Origin: Mesorhizobium sp. Pch-S
Lineage (GTDB): Bacteria > Pseudomonadota > Alphaproteobacteria > Rhizobiales > Rhizobiaceae
Direction of reading: 5' to 3'
Length of the DNA: 64,000 bases
Assembly: GCF_004136315.1 (NCBI RefSeq)
Contig: NZ_CP029562.1
Coordinates: forward strand, 2,232,001 to 2,296,000
Under the pieces are notes generated by a model. The model did not search any database. It saw only the letters and a program-made list of their open reading frames with translations, and was not told the DNA's origin. This document shows positions 54,818 through 63,379 of this stretch, piece after piece. The position numbers and the translations under genes were made by a program. The first letter of the stretch is position 1; each line of letters opens with the position of its first letter.

Positions 54818-56350
54818 TCAAGCGGCCTGCGACAAACGCTCCGGAGCCATGCGATACGAAATCGCCTCGGCGAGATGGATGCGTCCGACCGTTTCGCAAT
54901 CATCGAGGTCGGCCAGGGTGCGCGCCACTTTCAGCACGCGGTGGTAGGCCCGAGCCGAAAAGCCGAGCTTTTCGCTGGCTTCGCGGAGCAAGGCGAGGCC
55001 AGCTGCATCCGGCGCCGCGATTGCTTCGATCATGGCCGGCGAACAATGGGCATTGAGCGCAACGCCGCTCATGCCCCGAGCCTCGAAACGCCGGCGCTGG
55101 ATGTCTCGCGCCCGCGCCACCCGCTCGGCGACGGCCGTGCTCGGCTCCGCCTGGTCCGGCCGGATCAGGTCACTGGCCGACACGGCCGGCACATCGACCC
55201 TGAGGTCAATGCGGTCGAGCAGCGGTCCCGAGATGCGGGCCTGATAGTCGATCCGGCAACGATCGCCGCGCAGACAACGATAGCCGGGTTCGCCGGCCAT
55301 GCCGCAACGGCACGGGTTCATCGCCGCGATCAGCTGGATGCGCGCCGGATACGCGACGCGATGATTGGCGCGCGCAATCACACAGTCGCCGGTTTCCAGT
55401 GGCTGACGCAGTGCATCGAGCGTCTGCGGCGCAAACTCCGGGAATTCGTCGAGGAAGAGCACGCCATTATGGGCGAGCGACACTTCTCCGGGACGGACCC
55501 TCAGGCCGCCGCCAACCATTGCCGCCATCGAAGCCGAGTGATGTGGCGCTCGAAATGGCCGCCGGTCAGTCAGCTTGCCGCCGGCGAGTTCGCCGGCAAC
55601 CGAGGCGATCATCGAGACTTCCAGCAGTTCCTTCGGCGCCAGGGGCGGCAGGATGGAGGGAAGGCGCTGTGCCAGCATCGACTTGCCGGAACCCGGCGGG
55701 CCGACCATCAGCAGATTATGCCCGCCGGCGGCTGTCACCTCCAGTGCACGCTTGGCACTTTCCTGACCTTTGACATCGGCAAGGTCAGGCAGGTTGCGCG
55801 CACTCTGATGCACGCCTGGTTCCGGGCGCGACAGCACCTGCGTGCCGCGGAAGTGGTTGGCCATGGCGATCAGGCTGCGTGGCGCCACGATGTCGATGTC
55901 GGGACCAGCCCAGGCGGCTTCGGGCCCGCAGGCGTGCGGACAGATCAGCCCGCGCCCCTCGGCGTTGGCACCAACCGCCGCCGGCAGGGCACCGGCCACC
56001 GCAGCGATCGTGCCATCCAGCGAAAGCTCGCCCAGCACCACATAGGAGGCCAGCATATCACCCGGGATGGCGCCGAGTGCCGCCATCAGGCCGAGCGCGA
56101 TCGGCAGATCGTAATGGCTGCCTTCCTTTGGAAGATCCGCAGGTGCCAGATTGACCGTCACCTTGCGCGCTGGCATCGACAGGCCGGAAGCATGAAGCGC
56201 CGCCTGGACGCGTTCGCGGCTTTCGGCCACCGCCTTGTCAGGCAGGCCGACAATGGACATCCCGACCTTGCCCGGCGCGATCATCACCTGCACGTCGACC
56301 GGCACGGCCTCGATGCCCTGGAACGCAACCGTGCGAACGCGAGAAACCAT
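54818..56350 (-). CDS. comM: YifB family Mg chelatase-like AAA ATPase (ComM)
   Basis: A 510-aa protein related to the branch-migration helicase ComM used in natural transformation. The N-terminal Lon-like domain has V-G-L-P-D-K-A-V-A-E-S-R-E-R-V; the AAA core has G-P-P-G-S-G-K-S-M and G-V-L-F-L-D-E-F-P-E-F; a Cys-rich zinc element (N-P-C-R-C-G, then Y-R-C-L-R-G-D-R-C) follows. ATG 56350 fits the family start M-V-S-R-V-R-T. It lies 161 bp downstream of gshB, same strand. Confidence 0.94.
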   Translation of the reverse strand: MVSRVRTVAFQGIEAVPVDVQVMIAPGKVGMSIVGLPDKAVAESRERVQAALHASGLSMPARKVTVNLAPADLPKEGSHYDLPIALGLMAALGAIPGDMLASYVVLGELSLDGTIAAVAGALPAAVGANAEGRGLICPHACGPEAAWAGPDIDIVAPRSLIAMANHFRGTQVLSRPEPGVHQSARNLPDLADVKGQESAKRALEVTAAGGHNLLMVGPPGSGKSMLAQRLPSILPPLAPKELLEVSMIASVAGELAGGKLTDRRPFRAPHHSASMAAMVGGGLRVRPGEVSLAHNGVLFLDEFPEFAPQTLDALRQPLETGDCVIARANHRVAYPARIQLIAAMNPCRCGMAGEPGYRCLRGDRCRIDYQARISGPLLDRIDLRVDVPAVSASDLIRPDQAEPSTAVAERVARARDIQRRRFEARGMSGVALNAHCSPAMIEAIAAPDAAGLALLREASEKLGFSARAYHRVLKVARTLADLDDCETVGRIHLAEAISYRMAPERLSQAA

Positions 56351-56511
56351 CCGAGCCCCCAGCGGGCAGCCTACCCGCGTGACCGGAACGGCCACGGGGT
56401 CAAGAAAAGCATGGTTTCTCGATGAGATCAAGAACAATACAGGAACAAACGAACGCACGGGACGTCATCGCGTTGCCTTGTCGGCGAAGCAACAGGAAGA
56501 ACGCGGAAAGG

Positions 56512-57453
56512 TCAGCCGCGCTTGGCTTCCACGGCGTCCCAGAAAAGAGCAGCAATGTCCGCGCCACCAAAACGCTTCACTTCGCGGATGCCGGTCGGCG
56601 AGGTGACGTTGATCTCGGTCATGTAGTCGCCGATGACGTCGATACCGACGAGGATGAAACCGCGTTCCTTCAGCGACGGGCCGATGCGGGCGCAGATTTC
56701 GCGCTCGCGCGCGGTCAGATCCGTCTTCTCGGCGCGGCCGCCGACATGCATGTTGGAGCGCGACTCGAATTCGGCGGGCACGCGGTTGATGGCGCCGACC
56801 GGTTCACCATCGATCAGGATGATGCGCTTGTCGCCCTTGCGCACGTCCTTCAGGTAGCGCTGGACGATATAGGGTTCGCGGAACAGCTGGCCGAACATCT
56901 CCAGCAGCGAGGCGAGATTGCGGTCGGCTTCCTGCAGATGGAAGATGCCGGCGCCGCCATTGCCGTAGAGCGGCTTGACGATGATGTCGCCGAACTCCTT
57001 GCGGAAAGCCGCCACTTCCTGCGGATCCTTGGTGATCAGCGTCTCCGGCATCAGGTCGGCGAATTCGGTGACGAAGATCTTCTCGGGGCTGTTGCGCACC
57101 CAGGCCGGGTCGTTCACCACCAGCGTCTTTGGATGAATGCGCTCCAGAATATGCGTGGTGGTGATGTAGTTCATGTCGAAGGGCGGGTCCTGGCGCAGCA
57201 GGATCACGTCCATTTCGGCGAGATCGGTCCGCACGGCCTCGCCGAGCGTGAAATGGTCGCCCTTGACGTCACGCACCTGCATTTCCTCGATGCGGGCGAA
57301 AACCTTGCCGTCGCGCAGCGACAGCCGGTCCGGCGTGTAGTGATACAGCTTGTGACCACGCCGCTGCGCTTCCAGGGAGAGCGCGAAGGAAGTGTCGCCG
57401 GTGATGTTGACGGTCGATACGTGGTCCATCTGGACAGCGACTTTGAGGGACAT
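56512..57453 (-). CDS. gshB: Glutathione synthase
   Basis: A 313-aa ATP-grasp enzyme joining gamma-glutamylcysteine and glycine. [12 protein letters not shown] binds [14 protein letters not shown] is the N-terminal hallmark, and V-G-I-D-V-I-G and [11 protein letters not shown] carry metal and substrate contacts. ATG 57453 with AGGG nearby. With several GST genes in the window, glutathione metabolism is well represented, though not clustered. Confidence 0.97.
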   Translation of the reverse strand: MSLKVAVQMDHVSTVNITGDTSFALSLEAQRRGHKLYHYTPDRLSLRDGKVFARIEEMQVRDVKGDHFTLGEAVRTDLAEMDVILLRQDPPFDMNYITTTHILERIHPKTLVVNDPAWVRNSPEKIFVTEFADLMPETLITKDPQEVAAFRKEFGDIIVKPLYGNGGAGIFHLQEADRNLASLLEMFGQLFREPYIVQRYLKDVRKGDKRIILIDGEPVGAINRVPAEFESRSNMHVGGRAEKTDLTAREREICARIGPSLKERGFILVGIDVIGDYMTEINVTSPTGIREVKRFGGADIAALFWDAVEAKRG

Positions 57454-57469
57454 GCAGGGTCTCCAATCT

Positions 57470-57568
57470 GGAGCAATTCCAGCAAAGATGCGCAGCGGTT
57501 TTGCGTTTGGAATTGCACGATGACAAAGCGGTAGAGCGTTCCGCGCTTCCGCCTAAAGCGGAACCGCT
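57470..57568. repeat. RIME-like intergenic mosaic element
   Basis: Palindrome 1: GCAATTCC (57473-57480) with GGAATTGC (57509-57516). Palindrome 2: AGCGTTCCGC (57535-57544) with GCGGAACCGCT (57558-57568). It lies upstream of gshB and is the same design as at 19253 and 63241. Confidence 0.65.
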
Positions 57569-57665
57569 GCAACGAGCAGGACATGAAGCGACGAGCCTTG
57601 GCCTGTCAAGCGCCGCAACTATCCGATGGATGACACCAGCGGCAGATGGCGAAAAAGCGCCGACC

Positions 57666-58034
57666 TCAGGCGTTGATGACGATCAGGCCGCCGACGATCA
57701 GGGCCGTGCCCAGCATATATCTCAGGGTGAGTGCCTCACCGAGCAGGCCCCAGGCGAGCAGCGGCACGACGCAGAAGGTCATCGCCATGAAGGGATAGGC
57801 AACCGTGAGCGGCACGGATTTCAGCACATAGACCCAGACGATCGTGCCGATGCCATAGATGGCAAACGCCGCGAGCAGATAAGGATCCAGGATGGTTGCG
57901 ATCAGCCCTGCCAGATCGGCGGCACCTGCCCGCGCGCTGGTGAGCTTGAAGAGGACCTGACCTGCCGAAATCATCAACGGCGTCAGCACCAGCCCCGCCA
58001 GAACTGGAAAAGGCAGCGCGCCGATCACGATCAC
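57666..58034 (-). CDS. Small EamA/SMR-type transporter, ArnE-like flippase candidate
   Basis: A 122-aa four-helix membrane protein (helices at about 3-21, 40-62, 70-90 and 97-118). L-K-S-V-P-L-T-V-A-Y-P-F-M-A-M-T and L-G-E-A-L-T-L-R-Y-M-L-G are typical of EamA/SMR half-transporters such as ArnE and ArnF, which flip undecaprenyl-phosphate sugars. The start is GTG 58034, which overlaps the stop of the methyltransferase gene (GTGA). Its place behind a polyprenyl-phosphate GT2 and a methyltransferase supports a lipid-linked sugar role; a drug exporter is the alternative. Confidence 0.8.
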   Translation of the reverse strand: MIVIGALPFPVLAGLVLTPLMISAGQVLFKLTSARAGAADLAGLIATILDPYLLAAFAIYGIGTIVWVYVLKSVPLTVAYPFMAMTFCVVPLLAWGLLGEALTLRYMLGTALIVGGLIVINA

Positions 58035-58729
58035 GCCTCTGGCCGGTCTTCGCAATAGAAGATGTCGCGTCCGATATCGACGCAGACATGGCTGGTCGGG
58101 ACAGGATGCATCGCACGCAGGAACGAGTGCGTGTAGGGGAAGAAGTTGAAGTGCGGATTGAAGGAATAGCGGTATTCCCGCTCGCGCGGCACGACGATGA
58201 TCAGGCGTTTGCGGGCGATCCGCCGCAACTCGGCAATCGCCTGCCGATATTCGAGAACGTGCTCGATGACATGGGTGCAGACCACGGTGTCGAAGGCGCC
58301 ATCCTCGAACGGCAGATCCTCGATGCGCGCGGCGACATAGTCGATACCGTCGATGGCCGCTGCATCCTCGACAACGAAGTCGACACCGACATAGCGGCCG
58401 CCTTCGCGCGCCGCGCGAATGCGTTTCAGCAGGACGCCGGTGCCGCAACCAACGTCGCAGACCGACTGACCGACCGTCGAGGCGATGATCTTCTCGATGC
58501 AGGCCTGCGAGTTGTCCGTGCCTTCATGAACCCGCGGGTGGTCACGATAGAGCGTCTCGTACTCCTCCGCGGTCAGGAACGGCGCACGTTCGCGAAAGGA
58601 AGCCAGCCGCGCGATATGGTCGCCCCAGGCCAGGCTGGCGACAGAGCGGAACAGCCGCGAGTCGCGGATGACCGGTGGCAGGACATCTTCGAGAACAAAG
58701 CGGATGCGATTGGTGGTTTCGCGGTTCAA
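58031..58729 (-). CDS. Class I SAM-dependent methyltransferase
   Basis: About 232 aa. The SAM motif is V-C-D-V-G-C-G-T-G-V-L-L, with G-V-D-F at motif II and F-D-T-V-V-C-T-H-V-I-E-H-V at motif III. I prefer TTG 58729, which has GGAG eight bases upstream, over GTG 58777, which would overlap the GT2 gene by 23 bp without a ribosome site. It lies between the GT2 and flippase genes in one operon. Methylation of a sugar or of the lipid-linked product is likely but not proven. Confidence 0.83.
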   Translation of the reverse strand: MNRETTNRIRFVLEDVLPPVIRDSRLFRSVASLAWGDHIARLASFRERAPFLTAEEYETLYRDHPRVHEGTDNSQACIEKIIASTVGQSVCDVGCGTGVLLKRIRAAREGGRYVGVDFVVEDAAAIDGIDYVAARIEDLPFEDGAFDTVVCTHVIEHVLEYRQAIAELRRIARKRLIIVVPREREYRYSFNPHFNFFPYTHSFLRAMHPVPTSHVCVDIGRDIFYCEDRPEA

Positions 58730-58754
58730 GGAGATTTCTCCAAAACGATTGCTG

Positions 58755-59735
58755 TCAAGCCGCCTTGTTCGACGCACCTGGCGTGGAGGCGGTACTGTTC
58801 TGGCGACCCGGCATGCTGAGATAAAAAATCCGCTTCTGCTCTGCCCGGCCCCGCGAGACGGAATCGAGAACCAGTCCGGTTGCCAGCATCAGCATCGACA
58901 GAAGCAGCAGTCCGACCGAAAGCACCCAGGTGGGAATGCGCGGCACGAGACCCGTTTCGGCGAACTCGACAAACACCGGCACGCCCAGGACCGCGCTGGC
59001 CATCAGCAGCAGCATGGAAATCGCTCCAAAGAAGCGTAGCGGCTGCGTCTCCTTCAGCAGCATGGTGAACATCCAGAGAATCCTGGCGCCATCCTGGAAC
59101 GTGGACAGTTTCGAAGACGAGCCCTCGACGCGACGGCCATAGTCGAGTGCGATCTCGCTGACCGGCAGCTTCAGCTGCGAAGCGTGCACCGACATCTCGG
59201 TCTCGATTTCGAAACCACCCGACACCGCCGGGAAACTCTTGACGAAACGCCGGCTGAAGACGCGGTAGCCGGAAAAGATATCCGTGAAGTCGCGGCCGAA
59301 CAGGCGCTTGTACAGGCTGTTGAACAGGCGATTGCCGAAGGCGTGGCCCTGCCGCCCGGCGTCGTCCGTGACGCCGCGCCGGGTGCCGACAACCATGTCG
59401 CAGCGCTCGGTAAGCAGCGTATTGATGAGCAGAGGCGCATCCTCTGGCGCGTAGGTGCCGTCACCATCGGCCATCAGGTAGATGTCGGCATCGATGTCGG
59501 CAAACATGCGCCGTACGACATTGCCCTTGCCCTGTCTTGGCTCGCGCACGACGACGGCGCCGGCAGCGCGTGCCTTCAGCGCCGTAAGGTCTTTCGAATT
59601 GTTGTCATAGACGTAGATCGTCGCGATGGGCAGCGCCTCGCGAAACCGCCGCACGACATCGGCGATGGTCAGCTCTTCATTGTAACAGGGCAGCAAGACC
59701 GCAATCGTCGGTTCGTAGCGGACTTCGTGTACCAT
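58755..59735 (-). CDS. Family 2 glycosyltransferase, polyprenyl-phosphate type (DPM1/GtrB-like)
   Basis: A 326-aa protein: a GT2 domain (residues 1-235) with L-L-P-C-Y-N-E-E, Y-D-N-N-S-K-D, M-A-D-G-D-G-T-Y (metal-binding D-x-D) and D-I-F-S-G-Y-R-V-F-S-R-R, then two membrane helices (about 243-262 and 274-298). This is the build of GtrB, ArnC and dolichol-phosphate mannose synthases, which load a sugar on polyprenyl phosphate at the cytoplasmic face. First gene of the operon, divergent from the GT-C-like gene. Confidence 0.92.
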   Translation of the reverse strand: MVHEVRYEPTIAVLLPCYNEELTIADVVRRFREALPIATIYVYDNNSKDLTALKARAAGAVVVREPRQGKGNVVRRMFADIDADIYLMADGDGTYAPEDAPLLINTLLTERCDMVVGTRRGVTDDAGRQGHAFGNRLFNSLYKRLFGRDFTDIFSGYRVFSRRFVKSFPAVSGGFEIETEMSVHASQLKLPVSEIALDYGRRVEGSSSKLSTFQDGARILWMFTMLLKETQPLRFFGAISMLLLMASAVLGVPVFVEFAETGLVPRIPTWVLSVGLLLLSMLMLATGLVLDSVSRGRAEQKRIFYLSMPGRQNSTASTPGASNKAA

Positions 59736-59843
59736 CGCTGTTTCTCGCTGGACCCCGGCGACCGAGCGCTGGAGGGCTGACTTTACTATTTATTGAAGCC
59801 GTTAAAGCTAGGTTTAGACACATCTGGGTTTGGGGGCTTTTCG

Positions 59844-61636
59844 ATGGGCGCGGCCGAAAATGGGGCCTCGAGCTGGCGGCGTGATCTTGCCTGGGCGCTT
59901 GTCGTCGCGCTGTTGGCGCTGACAATCAGTGCCATCGGCGGCTTCAAGACGATGAGCAACAGCAATGGCGACAATGACAGCCTGCTCAGGCTCGTCGAAG
60001 TGCGCGATTTCATGGCCGGCCAAGGCTGGTTCGACCTGCATCAGTACAGGATGGGTCCGGAAGGCGGATTCGTCATGCACTGGTCACGCCTGGTCGACGT
60101 ATTGCTCAGTGGTTTGATCCTGGTTGCAAAGGCTTTCGGCACGCCCACATGGCTTGCCGAAAGTTTCGCCAAAGCGGCTTGGCCGACGCTCACCTACTGG
60201 CTGACTGCTTTCTTTGTCGTACGGACCGCTCGGCGCTTTGGCGGTGATGCAGCGGGTTTACCGGCTGTGATCATCATCGGTGCAGCGCTGTACTTCATGG
60301 GTATTTTTGCACCTGGCGACATCGACCATCACAACATCCAGCTCCTGCTCGTCATGGCTGCCGTCAATTTCTTGCTCGCCGCACCCGACTGGCGCCCGGC
60401 GGCCTTGCTGTCAGGAAGCTGCGCTGCCCTCAGCCTGGCCATCGGCATGGAAACCGCGCCGTTGGTTGCGGCAATCGGTTCGTGTGTGGCAGGGTTGTTT
60501 CTCTTCTCCGGAAGGCAGGAAGCGCCGACTGCGGCCGGTTTCGGGTTGGGTTTCGCCGGCGTTTCGGTATTGGTCCTTGTGTTCACGGTTGCCCCTTCGA
60601 ACTGGGGAGTGGCGACTTGCGATGCTTTCTCAGCGGTCCAATTTGCCGTTGCCTTCATTTGCGGAGCCGGGCTCGCCGGCGCCGCTTCAATCGACCGGTT
60701 CAATGTCAGCGTTTCGCGTAGGCTATTGGCCCTCGTTCTGTTGGCAGGCATTGTGGCCGTCGTCGTAGTCCTGCTGTTTCCACAGTGCTTGCAGGCGCCA
60801 TTCGCCAATCTCGATCCCCGCCTGCACACACTCTGGCTGAACAACGTCGAGGAAGCACAGTCGCTGTTCCAGCTGATGAAAGACGATCGCGCGTCGGTCG
60901 TCGGCTGCTACGTCACGCCGCTGATCGCACTGGTCCTTCTCGCCTTCCGTCTGATCCGAGGGGACCGTCGCCGCGTGGTCTACGTCATGACCGCGCTGCT
61001 GCTCATGGCCTTTGCCGTCAGCATCTGGCAGGTCCGGGGAATGCCATTTTCCATCACGCTGGCAGTCATTCCACTCGCTGCCTGGGTGGCGATGTGGCGC
61101 GAACGCGCAGCAAGATCGCCATCGCTGCGCCGTCGGCGGCGATGGTGCTGGCCTGGCTGATCTCGCTCAACGTGATATGGAGCACGGGGGCCCGGTCGAT
61201 GACGATGTTGACCAACACTGCGCGGGAGAGCGCCGCTGAAAGCAGCGCGAGCGCATGCACGGGCCCAGTCGACTATGCCGTGCTGGCCGGCATGCCTGCA
61301 ACCACGGTGCTGGCAGTCTCCAATCTCGGCTCGCCGATCCTTGCCTACACCAACCATCGCGTGTTGGCCGGCCCCTATCACCGCAACATCGAAGGCAACC
61401 TTCTCGTGCTGGACGCCTTCACCGGTCAGGCTGCAACAGCTCAGGCAATCGTTCGAAACCAGCATATCGGGCTGGTCGCGCTCTGCCGTTCGGATCCCGA
61501 AGCCGGCAATCTCGTCAGCGTGGCACCGAACGGCTTCCTGGCCGAACTCATCAAAGGTCAACTGCCAGCCTGGCTGGAACCCGTTCCCGGTACATTGGGC
61601 CAGCCGCTCGAGCTTTATCGGGTCAAACCCGACTAA
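59844..61636 (+). CDS. GT-C-like polytopic membrane protein, with an apparent one-base deletion
   Basis: A large membrane protein with about 10-12 helices. The first external loop carries acidic residues (S-N-G-D-N-D-S-L-L-R) and a later loop has P-G-D-I-D-H-H-N-I-Q; both recall the metal-binding motifs of STT3/PglB and other GT-C enzymes that move sugars from lipid carriers. The frame from ATG 59844 breaks near 61107: the protein continues in the next frame from 61109 (S-K-I-A-I-A-A-P) to the stop at 61636. Adding one base gives about 597 aa. It diverges from a GtrB-like GT2 operon. No slippery site is seen, so an error or a recent mutation is likely. Family call is tentative. Confidence 0.7.
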
Positions 61637-61753
61637 ATTTCAGCCTTGCCGGCACCGTTCCGCGGGAAAGCGCCGGCTTATATTCGAGATACCTTTCTTA
61701 AACGGTTTGCTGTCACTCTGATAAGAAATTCCAGAATAAGAACAGGGACGCCG

Positions 61754-63097
61754 ATGCAAACCTCGTTTGGCACCGGGCAGACGAACAGGGAGAATACGGA
61801 TCTGGCCTTCACCGATCCGTTGACCGGCCTCGGAAACCACCGTCGTTTCTTCGACAAGGTGGAACGCCTCATCGCGGACCGCTCGGACGATCCGGCCCCT
61901 TTTGCCGTTGGCATTCTCGACCTCGACGGTTTCAAGCCGATCAACGATCTGTTCGGCCACAAGGCCGGCGACGACATCCTGATCCAGGTAGCGATGCGCC
62001 TGCGCGCCTCGATGGACAGCCATTCCACGGTCTGTCGTATCGGCGCTGATGAGTTCGCCTTCCTCTACCCGATGGTGTTCAGCGAAGAAGCCGCCACCGA
62101 GCGGGCGCGCATGCTGATCGAGATCCTCTCGGCGCCCTACGACGTCGGCGAACGCACCGCCAGGCTTTCGGCTTCCACCGGCTGCTCGCTGTTCTATTCC
62201 GGTGAGGAGACGACCGACATCCTCATCAACAAGGCGGAGACGGCGCTTTACCACGCCAAGCGCTCCGGCCGTGGCAAGGTCGTCGTCTACACCCGCGAGA
62301 TGGAAGAGGCTGCCAAGCGCGTCACCCGCATCGAACAGGCCCTGCGCCGCGCGGTTTCGGCCGGCGAGGTCGAGCCGCATTTCCAGCCGATCGTCGATCT
62401 CGGCACCCGCCGCACCATCGGCTTCGAGGCGCTGGCGCGCTGGTCGGATCCCGACCTCGGCCCGGTCTCGCCGGCCGTCTTCATTCCGATCGCCGAAGAA
62501 CGCGGCATCATCGGCCCGCTGTCGCAGCTGGTGCTGCGCAAGGCGACCGAGGCGGCGCGCGGCTGGCCCGGCGACCTGTTCCTGTCCTTCAACCTGTCGC
62601 CCTCGCAACTCGTCGACCAGAACACCGGGCTGCACATCCTGTCGATCCTCGATCGCACCGGTTTCGATCCGCGCCGGCTGGAGATCGAGATCACCGAGAC
62701 CGGCCTGATGAACGATCCGATCTCGGCCGAGAAGATCGTCGAAGACCTGCGCCGTGTCGGCATCCGCGTTTCGCTCGACGATTTCGGCACCGGCCAGTCG
62801 TCGCTCGGTCGCCTGCGCGAATTCAACTTCGACAAGCTCAAGATCGACCGCGCCTTCGTATCGTCCATCCTTGAGGATCGTCCGTCCGAACACATCATCC
62901 GCGCCATTCTCGCCATGTGCGAGGGCCTCGGCATGGATGTCGTCGCCGAAGGCATCGAGCAGGAGGCGCAGGCCGACCGGCTCGTGCAGTTCGGCTGCGC
63001 CGCGAAAGGAATCCCTGAGATAGCCGAGCGTCGCATCGGCATTGGCCGGCTTGCCGAACAGATAGCCCTGGCCGCATTGCGCGCCAAGGCGATCTGA
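61754..63097 (+). CDS. GGDEF-EAL domain protein with an inverted 72-bp segment near its 3' end
   Basis: A 447-aa cyclic-di-GMP protein without membrane segments. The GGDEF domain (about 18-180) has G-A-D-E-F at 97-101 instead of GGDEF, so synthase activity is doubtful. The EAL domain (about 195-440) keeps E225-A-L, Asn280, E-I-T-E-T, D342-D343, Lys in K-I-D-R-A-F and E399-G-I-E. After F-G-C-A (413-416) the expected G-Q-G-Y-L-F-G-K-P is missing: residues 417-440 are encoded by a segment (63002-63073) that reads as the missing motif on the opposite strand. ATG 61754 follows AGGGA. As written, phosphodiesterase activity is questionable. Confidence 0.9.
   Translation: MQTSFGTGQTNRENTDLAFTDPLTGLGNHRRFFDKVERLIADRSDDPAPFAVGILDLDGFKPINDLFGHKAGDDILIQVAMRLRASMDSHSTVCRIGADEFAFLYPMVFSEEAATERARMLIEILSAPYDVGERTARLSASTGCSLFYSGEETTDILINKAETALYHAKRSGRGKVVVYTREMEEAAKRVTRIEQALRRAVSAGEVEPHFQPIVDLGTRRTIGFEALARWSDPDLGPVSPAVFIPIAEERGIIGPLSQLVLRKATEAARGWPGDLFLSFNLSPSQLVDQNTGLHILSILDRTGFDPRRLEIEITETGLMNDPISAEKIVEDLRRVGIRVSLDDFGTGQSSLGRLREFNFDKLKIDRAFVSSILEDRPSEHIIRAILAMCEGLGMDVVAEGIEQEAQADRLVQFGCAAKGIPEIAERRIGIGRLAEQIALAALRAKAI
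63002..63073 (-). other. 72-bp microinversion inside the EAL coding region
   Basis: The minus strand reads G-Q-G-Y-L-F-G-K-P followed by a typical EAL C-terminal helix. Re-inverting exactly 72 bp (24 codons) joins it in frame to F-G-C-A upstream and A-L-R-A-K-A-I-stop downstream. No long inverted repeats flank it; the breakpoints share about one base. Confidence 0.85.
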
Positions 63098-63240
63098 AAT
63101 CTGAAACGTTGCCAGGCCGCCGGTCCACGCGGATCGGCGGCTTTTCTTCCTGTTTCCCATTTGTCTGACAAAATGACGCGTGAAGCATTTTCGTGCTTGC
63201 TCCGGCCAAGCCGCTGGCTAGGATGCGGCGCCGTCGGACC

Positions 63241-63334
63241 AGAGCATTTGGCGTTTTTTACGGAAACGCTCTGATCCTTGTTTGACGCAGTTCCGGACGG
63301 AAAACCGCTACGCACTTTTCCTGGAATTGCTCTA
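63241..63334. repeat. RIME-like intergenic mosaic element (reverse orientation)
   Basis: It reads on the minus strand like the copies at 19253 and 57470: GAGCAATTCCAG..., then a GGAAAACCGTCCGGAA-type arm, then AGAGCGTTTCCG with a partner in the AAACGCC...GCTCT region. It lies upstream of the SDR gene. Confidence 0.6.
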
Positions 63335-63379
63335 GCGCAGCGTGCCCATTCGGCCGATGCGTCAGGGAGGAAGCCACAA

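Noticed and set aside
61640..63160. A long minus-strand open frame that contains a perfect EAL C-terminal signature
   Set aside because: The rest of the frame is antisense noise. The signature is explained by the 72-bp inversion within the plus-strand gene, not by a second EAL gene.
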